Origin: an uncultured Synechococcus sp.
GTDB lineage: Bacteria > Cyanobacteriota > Cyanobacteriia > Phormidesmidales > Phormidesmidaceae
DNA: 40,420 bases
Reading direction: 5' to 3'
NCBI GenBank assembly: GCA_937911865.1
Contig: CALDSK010000228.1
Coordinates: forward strand, 1-40,420
Below the pieces are notes generated by a model that saw only the letters and a program-made list of their open reading frames with translations, did not search any database and was not told the origin of the DNA. The stretch's first letter is position 1. Each line of letters begins with the position of its first letter. The position numbers and the translations under genes were made by a program. Shown in pieces: positions 8,857 to 17,581 of the stretch.

Positions 8857-10386
8857 TTATTTCACGCTGACAAATCGAGTTTTGGCAATTGATCTAAGAT
8901 GCTGCAAATCTTCTCTTCTCGAAACTGAGAGCGGAACCGTCGACTTTATCGTGTGTTCTAGTAGCGCGGTATCTACTGGACATCTTTCGTGCATCGCGTG
9001 GTAGAGCGCTGTAATAATCACCTGCTCAATTTCCGCACCGCTAAAGCCATCGCTGGCGAGAACCAGCCGTGGCAGGTCGAATCGACTAGGATCTTGCTGA
9101 TAGCGAGCCATCTGAATCGTGAGAATGGTTTCTCTGGCCTGATCGTCTGGAAGATCAACAAAAAATATTTCATCGAACCGCCCTTTTCGCAGTAGCTCTG
9201 GCGGTAGTTTTGAAAGGTCATTGGCCGTAGCCACGACGAAAACCTCTTCGGACTTCTCCTGTAGCCAGGTTAGAAATGAACCAAAGAGCCGACTGCTGAG
9301 ACCACCGTCGGCGTCGCTATTCCCCTGACCCATACTTTTTTCGATTTCGTCTATCCATAAGACGGCAGGTGCCATTTTTTCTGCCAGGTTAAGCGCATGG
9401 CGAAAATTTTTCTCAGAGGCTCCGATGTACTTGTCGTAGAGTCTGCCGGTATCAAGCTTGAGCAGCGGCATTTTCCACTGACGAGCGATATTTTTGGCCG
9501 CGAGCGATTTACCGCAGCCCTGAATACCCACAATTAAAATGCCTTTTGGAGGCACGAGCCCAAAACTTTTAGCCTGATTGCTAAAGCCCATACGGGCACG
9601 GTTAAGCCACTGTCGTAGGTTATCGAAGCCGCCCAGCTGCGCCGTATTTCGCTCGGCGGGGATGTAGTCTAACAAACCATTTTCGCGAATGATTTGAGTT
9701 TTTCTTTCTAAGACGCTGCTGATATCGCTGGCGTCGAGCTGACGATCTGAGAGTGTGGCGTAAGCGATAACTTTTTTGGTTTGTTTGAGCGTCATGCCCT
9801 GTACCGCTTTAATCAGCTGCTGATAGTCTCGCTCGCAGAGATTGATCTGAACTCGCCCTCGAAAAGATCTGACGGTGCTATCGATAGCCTGTTTTAGTCC
9901 GATAGGGCCAGGTAGAGGCAAATCAAAATAGATGGCCTCGTGTGCAATCTCTTGAGGGAGTGATACCTGCTCTCCCGTCAGAATTAGCGCGGATTGATTG
10001 TAGCTGAATAAATGAGCGACTTCTCTGAGCTGCCTGGCGATAGTGGCATCATCAAGATGACCCGCAAAGTCTTTTAGCCAATAGAGCCCTCTGGTTGATA
10101 GGTTAGCAATGTGACGTAGCACCTCTAACGGGTCGGCTGTTTTCTCGATCGTTTGTCTGTTGGAACCAGGCGGTGCGTATTCGTTTCGCCAATGGCTTTG
10201 AGCACTCTGTAACCGGCTCATACCCTGGGCAATGCTCCATTCAAAGGCCAAGAGCTGAAGTTCCTCGGTGGCCTGGCCGAGCAAAGCCTGTACTCGTTCT
10301 TCTTCTACCGTTTCGATCACAATGATGGGATGAAACGACATCAATAGCGTTTGCAGATGATGCAGGTTTTGGGCTGGAGTTAGCAT
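8857..10386 (-). CDS. ycf46: Ycf46-type AAA+ ATPase
   Basis: A 509-residue protein with the architecture of Ycf46, a cyanobacterial and red-algal plastid AAA+ ATPase tied to inorganic-carbon use in Synechocystis. The N-terminal 250 residues form the family-specific domain. The C-terminal AAA+ module has Walker A GIQGCGKS (287-294), Walker [11 protein letters not shown] with D346 and E347, a sensor-1 region [12 protein letters not shown] and the arginine-rich LLRKGRFDE. Like other AAA+ proteins it probably acts as a hexamer that remodels partner proteins; the partner is unknown. The start ATG at 10386 fits family length. An AI-2E-family gene lies 95 bp upstream and an exporter gene 59 bp downstream, all on the minus strand. 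Confidence 0.88.
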   Translation of the reverse strand: MLTPAQNLHHLQTLLMSFHPIIVIETVEEERVQALLGQATEELQLLAFEWSIAQGMSRLQSAQSHWRNEYAPPGSNRQTIEKTADPLEVLRHIANLSTRGLYWLKDFAGHLDDATIARQLREVAHLFSYNQSALILTGEQVSLPQEIAHEAIYFDLPLPGPIGLKQAIDSTVRSFRGRVQINLCERDYQQLIKAVQGMTLKQTKKVIAYATLSDRQLDASDISSVLERKTQIIRENGLLDYIPAERNTAQLGGFDNLRQWLNRARMGFSNQAKSFGLVPPKGILIVGIQGCGKSLAAKNIARQWKMPLLKLDTGRLYDKYIGASEKNFRHALNLAEKMAPAVLWIDEIEKSMGQGNSDADGGLSSRLFGSFLTWLQEKSEEVFVVATANDLSKLPPELLRKGRFDEIFFVDLPDDQARETILTIQMARYQQDPSRFDLPRLVLASDGFSGAEIEQVIITALYHAMHERCPVDTALLEHTIKSTVPLSVSRREDLQHLRSIAKTRFVSVK

Positions 10387-10481
10387 ATTCCGGCTCTGCG
10401 CATGCCCTATCGGCTGCGGACAAGATGGCCTTATTACTATTCCCGCTCTGCCTATTCTCAGCAGCTAGCGTAGGGAGGCGC

Positions 10482-11729
10482 TTAGACTTCAGACGGATTT
10501 GGTGATGGGTTGGACGTGGAATCCGGTGCTGCAAGTTTCGTATCGTGATCAACGGTGTTGTAATCAATGAAAGAGATGGTTGCAGGACTTCTCTTTTCTA
10601 GGTCGGTTTCGGCGTCTTCTTGATTTGCATAGGTATTTGTATTAGCGCCTGAAATAGGCCGTAAGCGCCTTTGCGGCGACAGCTTCCAGTTGTTGAGTAC
10701 GTCTTTTATCAGCAGTTCTTGAATCCATGTTTTGGTGACGACGGTGAGCGGTAGGGCTAGCAGTAGCCCGAGAAAGCCGAAAACAGTGGCGAAGAAGATT
10801 TGAGCAATCAGCGTGAACGCGGGTAGAAGCGAGACCTGATGAGCCATCACGGTGGGCGTAACGGCGTAAGATTCTAGCTGCTGAAGGACGATGTAGAGTC
10901 CGATGACGGCAACTGCTTTCCAAGGATCTTCTGAGAGTAGGGCGACGACCACTGGGAAGATCATGCTGAGGGTCGGTCCGATGTTGGGAATGAAGTTGAG
11001 AATGCCTGCAAGGAGCGCATGGGCAAAGGCAAATTCAATGCCTAGTGCTACTAGGCCAATAAAGCTAAACCCAAAGATGAAGATAGAGCTGATGATAATG
11101 CCGCCTAGCCAGTTTTCTAAGGCGACTTCGCACTCTTCGAATATTTCGCGGGCGCGATCGCGATAAAAAGAGGGAAATAGCAGCAAAACGCTATTGAGAT
11201 AAGCGTTGGGATTAGACAGCATCATCACGGCTAGCACCGCAACAAACAGCGTTTGGATCAAGATCTGAATAGAAGAGTTGATCAGAAGCTGAAAAGAGGC
11301 ATTGAAAAAAGAAAAGAAATTGCGAAAAACATCGAGAACGGCTGAGTCCGGTGCGGTCAGCCAGGCTAAAAACTCGTCGATTTCTGGTAAGCGAATGCGC
11401 TCGGGCAGATTGGATTGCAGCTCTGCAATTAAGCCGGGTAGCCGGGTCGAGAAGCTAACGAGCAGTTCTAGTAGCTTGGTGAACTGTTGTACGAAGGGTG
11501 GAATGATGACTAGAACGAACAGCGTAGCCACTATTGTGAACAGAAAAATAGCCGTCGGGATCGCAAACCGGCGAGGAATTTTGAACGCTTGAACTTTGCG
11601 AGTCAAGCTGTTGAGTGCAAGGGCGATGACAACCGCTGCGAAGGAGAGAAGCAGGAGCGGTTTGATTTGCCAAAGAATGTATCCTGCGGCAATGACGCAC
11701 AGCAGACTGATCCAGTCACCTAGCTTCAT
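10482..11729 (-). CDS. AI-2E/PerM-family membrane protein
   Basis: A 415-residue inner-membrane protein of the AI-2E transporter (PF01594) family. The N-terminus holds two membrane segments, a third follows near residues 55-80, and a long periplasm-facing or cytoplasmic amphipathic region precedes a cluster of about five more segments. The family block GILNFIPNIGPTLSMIFP and the VTPTVMAHQVSLLPAFTLIAQIFF segment are clear. The C-terminal tail of about 70 residues is hydrophilic and serine/proline/asparagine rich, beyond the family core. Members export varied solutes or act as Na+/H+ antiporters, so autoinducer transport should not be assumed. It is divergent from recJ and may head an operon with ycf46. 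Confidence 0.88.
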   Translation of the reverse strand: MKLGDWISLLCVIAAGYILWQIKPLLLLSFAAVVIALALNSLTRKVQAFKIPRRFAIPTAIFLFTIVATLFVLVIIPPFVQQFTKLLELLVSFSTRLPGLIAELQSNLPERIRLPEIDEFLAWLTAPDSAVLDVFRNFFSFFNASFQLLINSSIQILIQTLFVAVLAVMMLSNPNAYLNSVLLLFPSFYRDRAREIFEECEVALENWLGGIIISSIFIFGFSFIGLVALGIEFAFAHALLAGILNFIPNIGPTLSMIFPVVVALLSEDPWKAVAVIGLYIVLQQLESYAVTPTVMAHQVSLLPAFTLIAQIFFATVFGFLGLLLALPLTVVTKTWIQELLIKDVLNNWKLSPQRRLRPISGANTNTYANQEDAETDLEKRSPATISFIDYNTVDHDTKLAAPDSTSNPSPNPSEV

Positions 11730-11784
11730 GGCTTACTATCTCGCTGTCGGTATAGGCGTTTATTGTATCGGGCTTCGGTGACAG

Positions 11785-11840
11785 AGATATTAGGGCAGAG
11801 GTGTTAGAGCAAAGATATTAGAGCAGAGGTGTTAGGTTGA
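11785..11840. repeat. Tandem duplication, 28 bp x 2, upstream of recJ
   Basis: Two adjacent 28-bp units (from 11785 and 11813) share the core AGATATTAG-GCAGAGGTGTTAG. They lie between the divergent starts of the AI-2E-family gene and recJ, in probable promoter DNA. Confidence 0.8.
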
Positions 11841-11866
11841 GAGAACAGAGGTAGGTGGGAGGATCT

Positions 11867-14356
11867 ATGGCTGCAATTGATTGGCCTGCGGCAGATTGGC
11901 AGGTTGCTGCGGATGGTTCGGTGGATTGGATGACGGACCTGGCGATCGCTCACAGCTGGATAGAAACGGTACAGGAAATTACCGGCTTGCCCCGGCCTAC
12001 CCATGGGGCTCAGCTGCTGTGGATGAGAGGCATTCGCTCAGCTGAGGCACTGCGAGGATTTTGGCGAGCCGCAGACTATCAGCCCGCGAGCCCGTTTGAG
12101 TTTGGTGAGGAGATGCTGTGGGCAGTAGACCGGCTGATAGTGGCCCGCGATCGCACCGAAAAAGTCGCTATTTGGGGAGACTTCGACGCGGACGGCATTA
12201 CCTCAACAGCTGTGCTTTGGGACGGCCTCAGACAGTTTTTTCCACATGATCATCAGCTCACTTACTTCATCCCTAATCGCCTGAAAGAATCTCACGGTCT
12301 TTCGATGGTAGGGATAGCCCAGCTGTCAGCTCAAGGGGTGGGGTTGATTGTCACCTGTGATACGGGGAGCACTAACCCCACTGAAATTGAGTACGCTCGG
12401 TCACTGGGCATGGACGTTATTGTGACTGACCACCATACGTTGCCCGCTCAGCGGCCCGCGGTGGTAGCGATTGTGAACCCTAGAGCGCTGCCGCCTGAGC
12501 ATGCAATGGCATCACTGTCTGGGGTGGCGGTTGCTTACAAGCTAATTGAAGCGCTGTATGAAAAACTGCCCGACGTGCCGAAACGACCTTTAAGTGAACT
12601 GGTTGATTTGGTCGCAATTGGCTTGATTGCCGACCTGGTAGAACTGAAAGGAGACTGTCGGTACCTTGCTCAGATAGGTATTGCTCAGCTGCAAACGCAC
12701 TTAAAGGCGACGCAACCTACACGGCCTGGTGTGGCAAAGCTATTGACCCTCTGTCGGCGAGCAGGCGATCGCCCCACAGACATTTCCTTTGGCCTCGGCC
12801 CGCGCATCAACGCAGTTAGCCGTATCTATGGAGAGGCCAGCTTCTGTGTGGAGCTATTGACCAGTCAGGACGCTGAGCGCTGCCGCGAGCTGGCGGGTAA
12901 GGCCGAGCTTGCCAATGCCAGGCGGAAGGCCTTACAAAGTGATGTGCTTCAGCAGGTCAACCGGCAGCTAGAACATCGCGATATGTCAACGATGAGCGTG
13001 ATTGTTCTTTTTGATGCGCAATGGCCTGTGGGCGTTTTGGGATTGGTCGCTGGGCAGGTTGCACAGCAGTACGGCAGACCCACTATTTTGCTCAGCCAAG
13101 ATATCTCAGAACAAGATATCTCAGAGCAAGATATCTCAGAACAAGATATCTCGGGATCAGATAAACCGGAGCAGTCTGTCTTGATTCGAGGGTCAGCGCG
13201 TTCAGTCAATCAGATTGATCTCTACGACCTCGTTGACGCTCAATCTCATCTGCTCACGGGTTTTGGCGGTCACCCTTTTGCGGCTGGGCTGAGCTTGCCT
13301 TTGGAAAATCTGTCTTTATTTCGAGCGGCGATCAATCAGCAGTATCGGCAGAAGATGGGCCCAGCTGTGAGCGTGCCTGTTGTAAAAGCAGATCTTGTTG
13401 TCACCGTATCTGAGTTGGGCAAAGACTTGTTCCAAGAGCTAAAGCTGCTAGAGCCCTGCGGTATGGGCAATCCGGTGCCAAAGCTATTGATTGAGAACTG
13501 TTGGTTTGACAATGTTTGGCATCAAAAATTAAAAGATCGAATGGGCTCAAAAGTTGGCTACATCAAAGCGAACTTTCAGCTCTGTGATAAAAGCGGCCCG
13601 GAGGGTACGACCGCCCAATGCCCTGGCCTATGGTGGGGACATTACAAAGATGATTTGCCCCCTGGGCGCTGGGATGTGGTGGCAGAGTTGGACTACAACA
13701 GCCATCCAAGGAGCCGTCGGTATGAGGTGCGCTTGATTGCAATTCGCCCGGCGGTTAAATCAGAGACTGCGGATGCGATCGCTAGTAAAGACCGCGTGCG
13801 ACCGAATTCAGTAAGGGCTGATTGGCTGCTGGATTTTCGTCGCGATCGCACTATCCCAGGCGAAGCGGCACCTGCTGTGGAGACGGCATTAGTGTTGGAC
13901 CAGTGTCCGGTGCAATGGCAGGATCTGCGGCTGTGGCAACACCAGTCTGAGCAAACGGCGCAACCGCTGGCGTTAGCCTACGAGCCGCCTACGACGGTTG
14001 ATCCTATTGAGAAGTGGAAGCAGCTGTTAGGCATAGCGAAGTATCTGAGCCGAGAGCAGGTGGCAGTGAGCCGGGAGCGATTAGGTGCGCGATTACTGTT
14101 GAGCGATCGCACTCTAACGCTGGGCTTTTCTGCTTTGGAACGTGCTGGGTTTGAAGTTAAACGCTCGGCTATTGACATACGGTTTGGTTATTCTGCTAAG
14201 AACGCGCAACTATCTGATTCCCCGGCTGATTCATCGGCCCGAGAGGCTGCGCTGGGACGATTTTTGTTGGCTATTCAAGAAGAAACATTCCGCCGTCAGT
14301 ACTTTTATCAGGCACCTGTTTCAACCCTGCAAGCTGCGATGAACGCTGAGACGTAG
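11867..14356 (+). CDS. recJ: Single-strand-specific 5'-3' exonuclease RecJ
   Basis: RecJ degrades single-stranded DNA 5' to 3' in recombination and mismatch or base-excision repair, using two metal ions. The 829-residue product has the DHH-family motifs GDFDADG (D105, D107, D109), CDTGST (D165), TDHH (187-190) and LGPRINAVSRI, and the DHHA1 motif GGHPFAAG. It is much longer than E. coli RecJ (577 residues) because of a C-terminal extension of more than 200 residues, as is common in cyanobacteria. Residues 411-430 are four QDISE-like repeats inserted between the catalytic core and DHHA1, an unusual hydrophilic insertion. The ATG at 11867 is chosen because GGGAGGA lies just upstream; a GTG four codons earlier is the alternative. 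Confidence 0.93.
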   Translation: MAAIDWPAADWQVAADGSVDWMTDLAIAHSWIETVQEITGLPRPTHGAQLLWMRGIRSAEALRGFWRAADYQPASPFEFGEEMLWAVDRLIVARDRTEKVAIWGDFDADGITSTAVLWDGLRQFFPHDHQLTYFIPNRLKESHGLSMVGIAQLSAQGVGLIVTCDTGSTNPTEIEYARSLGMDVIVTDHHTLPAQRPAVVAIVNPRALPPEHAMASLSGVAVAYKLIEALYEKLPDVPKRPLSELVDLVAIGLIADLVELKGDCRYLAQIGIAQLQTHLKATQPTRPGVAKLLTLCRRAGDRPTDISFGLGPRINAVSRIYGEASFCVELLTSQDAERCRELAGKAELANARRKALQSDVLQQVNRQLEHRDMSTMSVIVLFDAQWPVGVLGLVAGQVAQQYGRPTILLSQDISEQDISEQDISEQDISGSDKPEQSVLIRGSARSVNQIDLYDLVDAQSHLLTGFGGHPFAAGLSLPLENLSLFRAAINQQYRQKMGPAVSVPVVKADLVVTVSELGKDLFQELKLLEPCGMGNPVPKLLIENCWFDNVWHQKLKDRMGSKVGYIKANFQLCDKSGPEGTTAQCPGLWWGHYKDDLPPGRWDVVAELDYNSHPRSRRYEVRLIAIRPAVKSETADAIASKDRVRPNSVRADWLLDFRRDRTIPGEAAPAVETALVLDQCPVQWQDLRLWQHQSEQTAQPLALAYEPPTTVDPIEKWKQLLGIAKYLSREQVAVSRERLGARLLLSDRTLTLGFSALERAGFEVKRSAIDIRFGYSAKNAQLSDSPADSSAREAALGRFLLAIQEETFRRQYFYQAPVSTLQAAMNAET
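13097..13156 (+). repeat. In-frame tandem repeat, 15 bp x 4, inside recJ
   Basis: Four 15-bp units of CAAGATATCTCAGAA type start at 13097, 13112, 13127 and 13142, each in codon phase and encoding Q-D-I-S-E or a close variant. The frame is preserved, so copy number can change without breaking the gene. Confidence 0.95.
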
Positions 14357-14365
14357 CTCGATTCC

Positions 14366-14414
14366 TTTTGTGTAGCTGTCTTTTGTATCGCTGTTTTGTG
14401 TAGCTGTCTTTTGT
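14366..14414. repeat. Direct repeat, 21 bp x 2, downstream of recJ
   Basis: Identical 21-bp copies at 14366-14386 and 14394-14414 (core TGTGTAGCTGTCTTTTGT) are separated by 7 bp. They start 9 bp after the recJ stop. A short GC-rich inverted repeat (AGCCGC/GCGGCT) follows near 14419-14432 but has no U-run. Confidence 0.9.
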
Positions 14415-14494
14415 TTAAGCCGCCAGCGGCTCAAGGTTGGAACAGCAAAAACTGAAAGAAATGTAAAAAAATGAAAACTAGGTAGTTAGACTCA

Positions 14495-14524
14495 TTGACG
14501 ATTTTTGATTGAAAACGGTATCAT
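14495..14524 (+). promoter_or_regulatory. Predicted sigma70-type promoter of the DUF4278 gene
   Basis: A -35 like TTGACG (14495-14500) and a -10 like TATCAT (14519-14524) are separated by 18 bp. Transcription would start near 14530-14532, just ahead of the riboswitch aptamer, so the full aptamer would be in the leader RNA. Confidence 0.65.
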
Positions 14525-14531
14525 TGTATAC
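14518..14531 (+). promoter_or_regulatory. Predicted NtcA operator (GTA-N8-TAC)
   Basis: GTATCATTGTATAC matches the NtcA consensus GTA-N8-TAC exactly. It covers the -10 element and the expected start site. This placement fits repression by NtcA, as described for gif genes, and not the activator position near -41. Confidence 0.65.
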
Positions 14532-14543
14532 AGAAACGAACAA

Positions 14544-14621
14544 CGTTCATCTTTTTGCTGTTGCTTAGCAAAAGACGGAAGTAAGGGTTCGCAAAGTTCT
14601 GTTGTAGACCCTGAAGGAACG
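14544..14621 (+). promoter_or_regulatory. Glutamine riboswitch (glnA / Downstream-peptide class)
   Basis: A three-way-junction RNA can be drawn. P1 is CGTTC (14544-14548) with GAACG (14617-14621), P2 is TTTTGCT (14553-14559) with AGCAAAA (14567-14573), and P3 is AGGGT (14584-14588) with ACCCT (14608-14612). The conserved GACGGAAGTA and CTGAAGGAACGC segments sit at the expected junction positions. The class binds L-glutamine and in cyanobacteria often precedes short ORFs, as here. I place it by recall of the consensus; a covariance-model search would confirm it. Confidence 0.83.
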
Positions 14622-14655
14622 CGCCTCTTTAAACATTTCAATCCCTTTGGAGGCG
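14622..14655 (+). promoter_or_regulatory. Helix masking the ribosome-binding site (expression platform)
   Basis: CGCCTC (14622-14627), directly abutting the 3' strand of riboswitch P1, can pair with GAGGCG (14650-14655). That 3' strand contains most of the Shine-Dalgarno GGAGG (14649-14653) of the next gene. Ligand-dependent opening of this helix would control translation. Confidence 0.6.
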
Positions 14656-14661
14656 ATTACC

Positions 14662-14838
14662 ATGCAACTTTCATACCGTGGCGTAAAGTACAACACTAAC
14701 AAGCCCGCTGTTCAAGTCACAGAAACTCAAGAAATTGGCCACTACCGTGGTGCTACGTATCATGTTCGTCGTGCGGCAAACGTGCCCGCTCGCCGTTCTG
14801 CGGATGTGCTGAAGTATCGTGGTGCGATTATCCGCTAA
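14662..14838 (+). CDS. pirA: DUF4278 small protein, PirA-like
   Basis: A 58-residue basic protein with two YRG units (LSYRGVKY near residue 3 and YRGATYHVRR near 28) and a third, LKYRG, at the C-terminus; this is the DUF4278 pattern. Synechocystis PirA, a DUF4278 peptide, binds the PII protein and relieves PII activation of N-acetylglutamate kinase, so limiting arginine synthesis. The control region fits that role: an NtcA box over the promoter and a glutamine riboswitch would both favour expression when nitrogen is plentiful. The ATG at 14662 is set by GGAGG eight bases upstream. A terminator follows at 14984. DUF4278 has other members, so assignment as the PirA orthologue is inference. Confidence 0.72.
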   Translation: MQLSYRGVKYNTNKPAVQVTETQEIGHYRGATYHVRRAANVPARRSADVLKYRGAIIR

Positions 14839-14983
14839 TTTTTGCTAGCGGCTGGTATTTGCTAGCGGCTAGTATTAGCGACCAAAAACTGCTGGAGACC
14901 GATGGCAAGGTTTAATCGAGGTTGGCTTTGAAGTCTGGCTCTAGCAGCGTGTTTAATTAGCAGTTGCGACAATTAGTTCAATC

Positions 14984-15016
14984 AAGGCGCGATCTCTTTA
15001 GATTGCGCCTTTTTTA
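14984..15016 (+). terminator. Rho-independent terminator
   Basis: A 12-bp stem (14984-14995 with 15000-15011, one G-U pair) and a 4-nt CTTT loop end in a T-run. It ends the DUF4278 transcript and lies only 10 bp before the kinase ATG, which argues against starts of the kinase upstream of it. Confidence 0.9.
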
Positions 15017-15026
15017 TTGCTGTATT

Positions 15027-16400
15027 ATGACGCTTGGCGACCTAGAAGCGATGGTTATGCTATTGAGTTTTCTCGTAGGTTTGGCCATCGGACTGATTGC
15101 TCTGGTCACTAATCAGCGACGATGCGACGCAAAATTGAGACGATTGCTAGGTCGTCTGGAGGATCGTCAGCCCATACCTGCTCTTGGTTATGATGCGCAG
15201 CTGGCTAGTGCTATTGGTGAACGGCAAGCTCAGCTAGAAGCACTGACGATTGAAGTGCAAAGCTTGCGTCAGCTATTGCAGCAGGCCCCGGTGGGCTATT
15301 TACAGGTAGATGAAGAAAGTCGCTTGCTTTGGTGCAATACAAAAGCTCAAGAATTTTTGGATATTGACCAGGGCGAATACGCTCAGCCTAGACTTTTGCT
15401 GGCGGTGGTTCGATCTTACGAGCTAGATCAGCTCATAGAACGGACCCGGCAGACAGCTCGCCTGTGTGAGGCAAGCTGGACGTTTAACTCCATTTCAACC
15501 GATCCCTTTAACTACTTAGAGCGACCTGCCTACCCACTGCAAGGCTACGGGTTCCCTTTGCCCGATGGCCAGATCGGCGTGTTTTTAGAGAATAAGCAGG
15601 AGGCCGTGCTGCTTGCTCAACAGCGCGATCGCTGGATTTCTGACGTTGCTCATGAGCTGAAAACGCCTTTGACTTCTATTCGGCTGGTTGCCGAGACGCT
15701 GCAATCTAGAGTGGCGCCTAACCTGTTGACCTGGGTGGATCGTCTACTTAAAGAGGTGATTCGGCTGAGCCTGTTAGTTGATGATGTACTGAAAATGAGC
15801 AGCTTGGAGCCGGGTCGTAGCCAAGTGCAAAATGAGTCAGATATTGATTTGGTCCCGCTGATTCAAACCGTATGGCAAGGCGTTGAGCCGCTAGCAAAAT
15901 TGAAACAGCTGGCCTTGGATTACAACGGCCCTGAGCGCATGGTGCTGACGGTTAATGCAACCCTGATGCACGGTATTTTGTTCAATTTGTTGAGCAATGC
16001 GGTGAAGTACAGCCCGACTCAACAGACCATTTTTGCCCGTCTGAGTCTGGTAGAAGGCGCTGGTGCAGATGAGATACTGCTGGAAGTCATTGATGCTGGG
16101 CAAGGCTTTGCTGAAAAAGATTTGCCCCATGTATTTGACCGTTTCTATCGAGGTGATTTGTCCCGGAGCCGAGAGGCTTCTGTGGGCAACGCTAGTGCAG
16201 ATGATAGCGCTGATAACGCGCCGGGCAGTGCGGCCAGTGCCGCTGTACTACCCGGCAGTGGGTCTGGTTTGGGGCTGGCTATTGTGCGGCAAGTCGTGGA
16301 GGCGCATCAGGGGCGCGTAGAAGCTCGGAATCATCCTGAATTAGGCGGGGCCTGGTTGCGCGTGTGGCTGCCGGGGAAGCGGCTGATCTCACTGACTTAG
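15027..16400 (+). CDS. PAS-domain sensor histidine kinase, SphS/PhoR-like
   Basis: A membrane-anchored sensor kinase of 457 residues. One hydrophobic segment lies near the N-terminus (LLSFLVGLAIGLIALV), then a coiled stretch, then a PAS domain (APVGYLQVDEESRLLWCNTKA). The H-box is DVAHELKTPLTSIR, followed by an N-box (LLSNAVKYS), a D-box (VIDAGQGF), an F-box and a G-box (GSGSGLGLAIV). A low-complexity Ser/Ala/Asp insert separates the F and G boxes. The layout and the QRDRWISDVAHELKTPLTSI block resemble cyanobacterial SphS, the phosphate-starvation sensor. No response regulator is next to it, so the partner is encoded elsewhere. The start is the ATG at 15027, just past a terminator. Confidence 0.85.
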   Translation: MTLGDLEAMVMLLSFLVGLAIGLIALVTNQRRCDAKLRRLLGRLEDRQPIPALGYDAQLASAIGERQAQLEALTIEVQSLRQLLQQAPVGYLQVDEESRLLWCNTKAQEFLDIDQGEYAQPRLLLAVVRSYELDQLIERTRQTARLCEASWTFNSISTDPFNYLERPAYPLQGYGFPLPDGQIGVFLENKQEAVLLAQQRDRWISDVAHELKTPLTSIRLVAETLQSRVAPNLLTWVDRLLKEVIRLSLLVDDVLKMSSLEPGRSQVQNESDIDLVPLIQTVWQGVEPLAKLKQLALDYNGPERMVLTVNATLMHGILFNLLSNAVKYSPTQQTIFARLSLVEGAGADEILLEVIDAGQGFAEKDLPHVFDRFYRGDLSRSREASVGNASADDSADNAPGSAASAAVLPGSGSGLGLAIVRQVVEAHQGRVEARNHPELGGAWLRVWLPGKRLISLT

Positions 16401-16794
16401 CCGACTTAGCCACTGGATTTGTACGCTGCTGGATTTAGACGCTGTTCGTGCAGGTGTGCGTAAGTACAAACATATGTAACGCTGCTAATGCGATTGAATA
16501 TAAAGAAATTGTGATGAGTTCGCGCGATCTTTGTATCAAAATCAGCGGCAAAACTGAGCAAAAATGTCCTGAAAGCTGTATTTAGCGGTGTTTATCCGCG
16601 GCCGAGTCGGCATTTACGTAGAGAGTAGCGGTACTATGGGTATGAAATCTTATCGATTCAGTGGTGCTACCCCCTTGTGGATATCTAGAGATAGCTGCTT
16701 GAATAAAGAGGTATTCACAAACTATTAGGTGCTTGAGTTTTTCTACGGAACTTTTGCATAGCGACGATTCTTTTGACTTAGACCGTCCGTACTT
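16401..16794. other. Intergenic region upstream of the pseudouridine synthase
   Basis: 394 bp with no credible ORF. Composition drops in GC after the kinase gene. I see short inverted repeats near 16580-16610 (GCGG/CCGC) but no RNA family I recognise. It presumably holds the rluB-like promoter. Confidence 0.4.
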
Positions 16795-17532
16795 ATGACT
16801 GAACGGCTACAAAAGCTTCTCGCTAAAAGGGGAATAGCTTCTCGCCGTCAATCTGAAAGATTAATTTCAGACGGCAGAGTTACTGTCAATGGCAAAGTTG
16901 CAGAGATTGGTCAGCAAGCGGATGCCAGCGTTGATTGTATCTGTGTGGATGGAGTAGAAATTGGCGAGCCTCCCCGCTTCGTTTATTTTTTACTTCATAA
17001 GCCTAGAGGCGTTGTTTCAACTTGCTCGGATCCGAGAGGGCGGCGGACGGGTTTGGACTTACTAGAAACCTCGCTTCGAAAAGGAGCGGGGATTCATCCG
17101 GTAGGTCGTCTGGACGCTGACTCGACCGGTGCTTTACTGCTGACTAACGATGGCGACCTGACGTATCAGTTAACCCATCCTCGTCACGGTATGCCAAAGG
17201 TATACCAGGTGACGGTGTTGGGGGTGCCGACCAAAGATACGCTGCGTCGCTGGCGTAGGGGCATTCTGCTAGATGATCGTCAGACGCTGCCAGCAGAGGT
17301 TCGGCTAATACGACTGCTGCCGAATAAGAAAGCGCTGCTAAGTGTGACGCTAACAGAAGGTCGCAATCGTCAAATCCGCCGTGTGGCGGAGTCTTTGGGC
17401 CACCCTGTGACAGCCCTTCATAGAATACAAATTGGCTCACTGGCCCTAGAAAATCTGCCTCGGGGCCGCTACCGTTTACTTACTGCTACAGAAGTGACTC
17501 AGCTCAGGCACAGCGCTGCACAGCGGCTTTGA
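16795..17532 (+). CDS. rRNA pseudouridine synthase, RluB/RsuA family
   Basis: This enzyme isomerises a specific uridine to pseudouridine in ribosomal RNA; RluB acts on 23S and RsuA on 16S. The 245-residue product has an N-terminal S4 RNA-binding domain (about 1-60, RLQKLLAKRGIASRRQSE, VTVNGKV). The catalytic domain has the GRLDADSTGALLLTNDGDL motif, where D107 is the catalytic aspartate. A later block, LTEGRNRQIRRVAESLGHPV, is also family-typical. RluB is the likelier subfamily given the S4 domain and motif order, but it is not proven. The gene runs 49 bp upstream of the rodZ-like gene on the same strand, so the two may share a transcript. Confidence 0.9.
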   Translation: MTERLQKLLAKRGIASRRQSERLISDGRVTVNGKVAEIGQQADASVDCICVDGVEIGEPPRFVYFLLHKPRGVVSTCSDPRGRRTGLDLLETSLRKGAGIHPVGRLDADSTGALLLTNDGDLTYQLTHPRHGMPKVYQVTVLGVPTKDTLRRWRRGILLDDRQTLPAEVRLIRLLPNKKALLSVTLTEGRNRQIRRVAESLGHPVTALHRIQIGSLALENLPRGRYRLLTATEVTQLRHSAAQRL

Positions 17533-17581
17533 TCCCCACGCTTTGATCCTTTGTTTCTTGCCTTACCCATCCCGCCTTACC

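Noticed and set aside
14505..14699. 64-codon plus-strand frame upstream of the DUF4278 gene
   Set aside because: It runs through the riboswitch aptamer and lacks a ribosome-binding site; RNA structure explains the conserved-looking sequence better.
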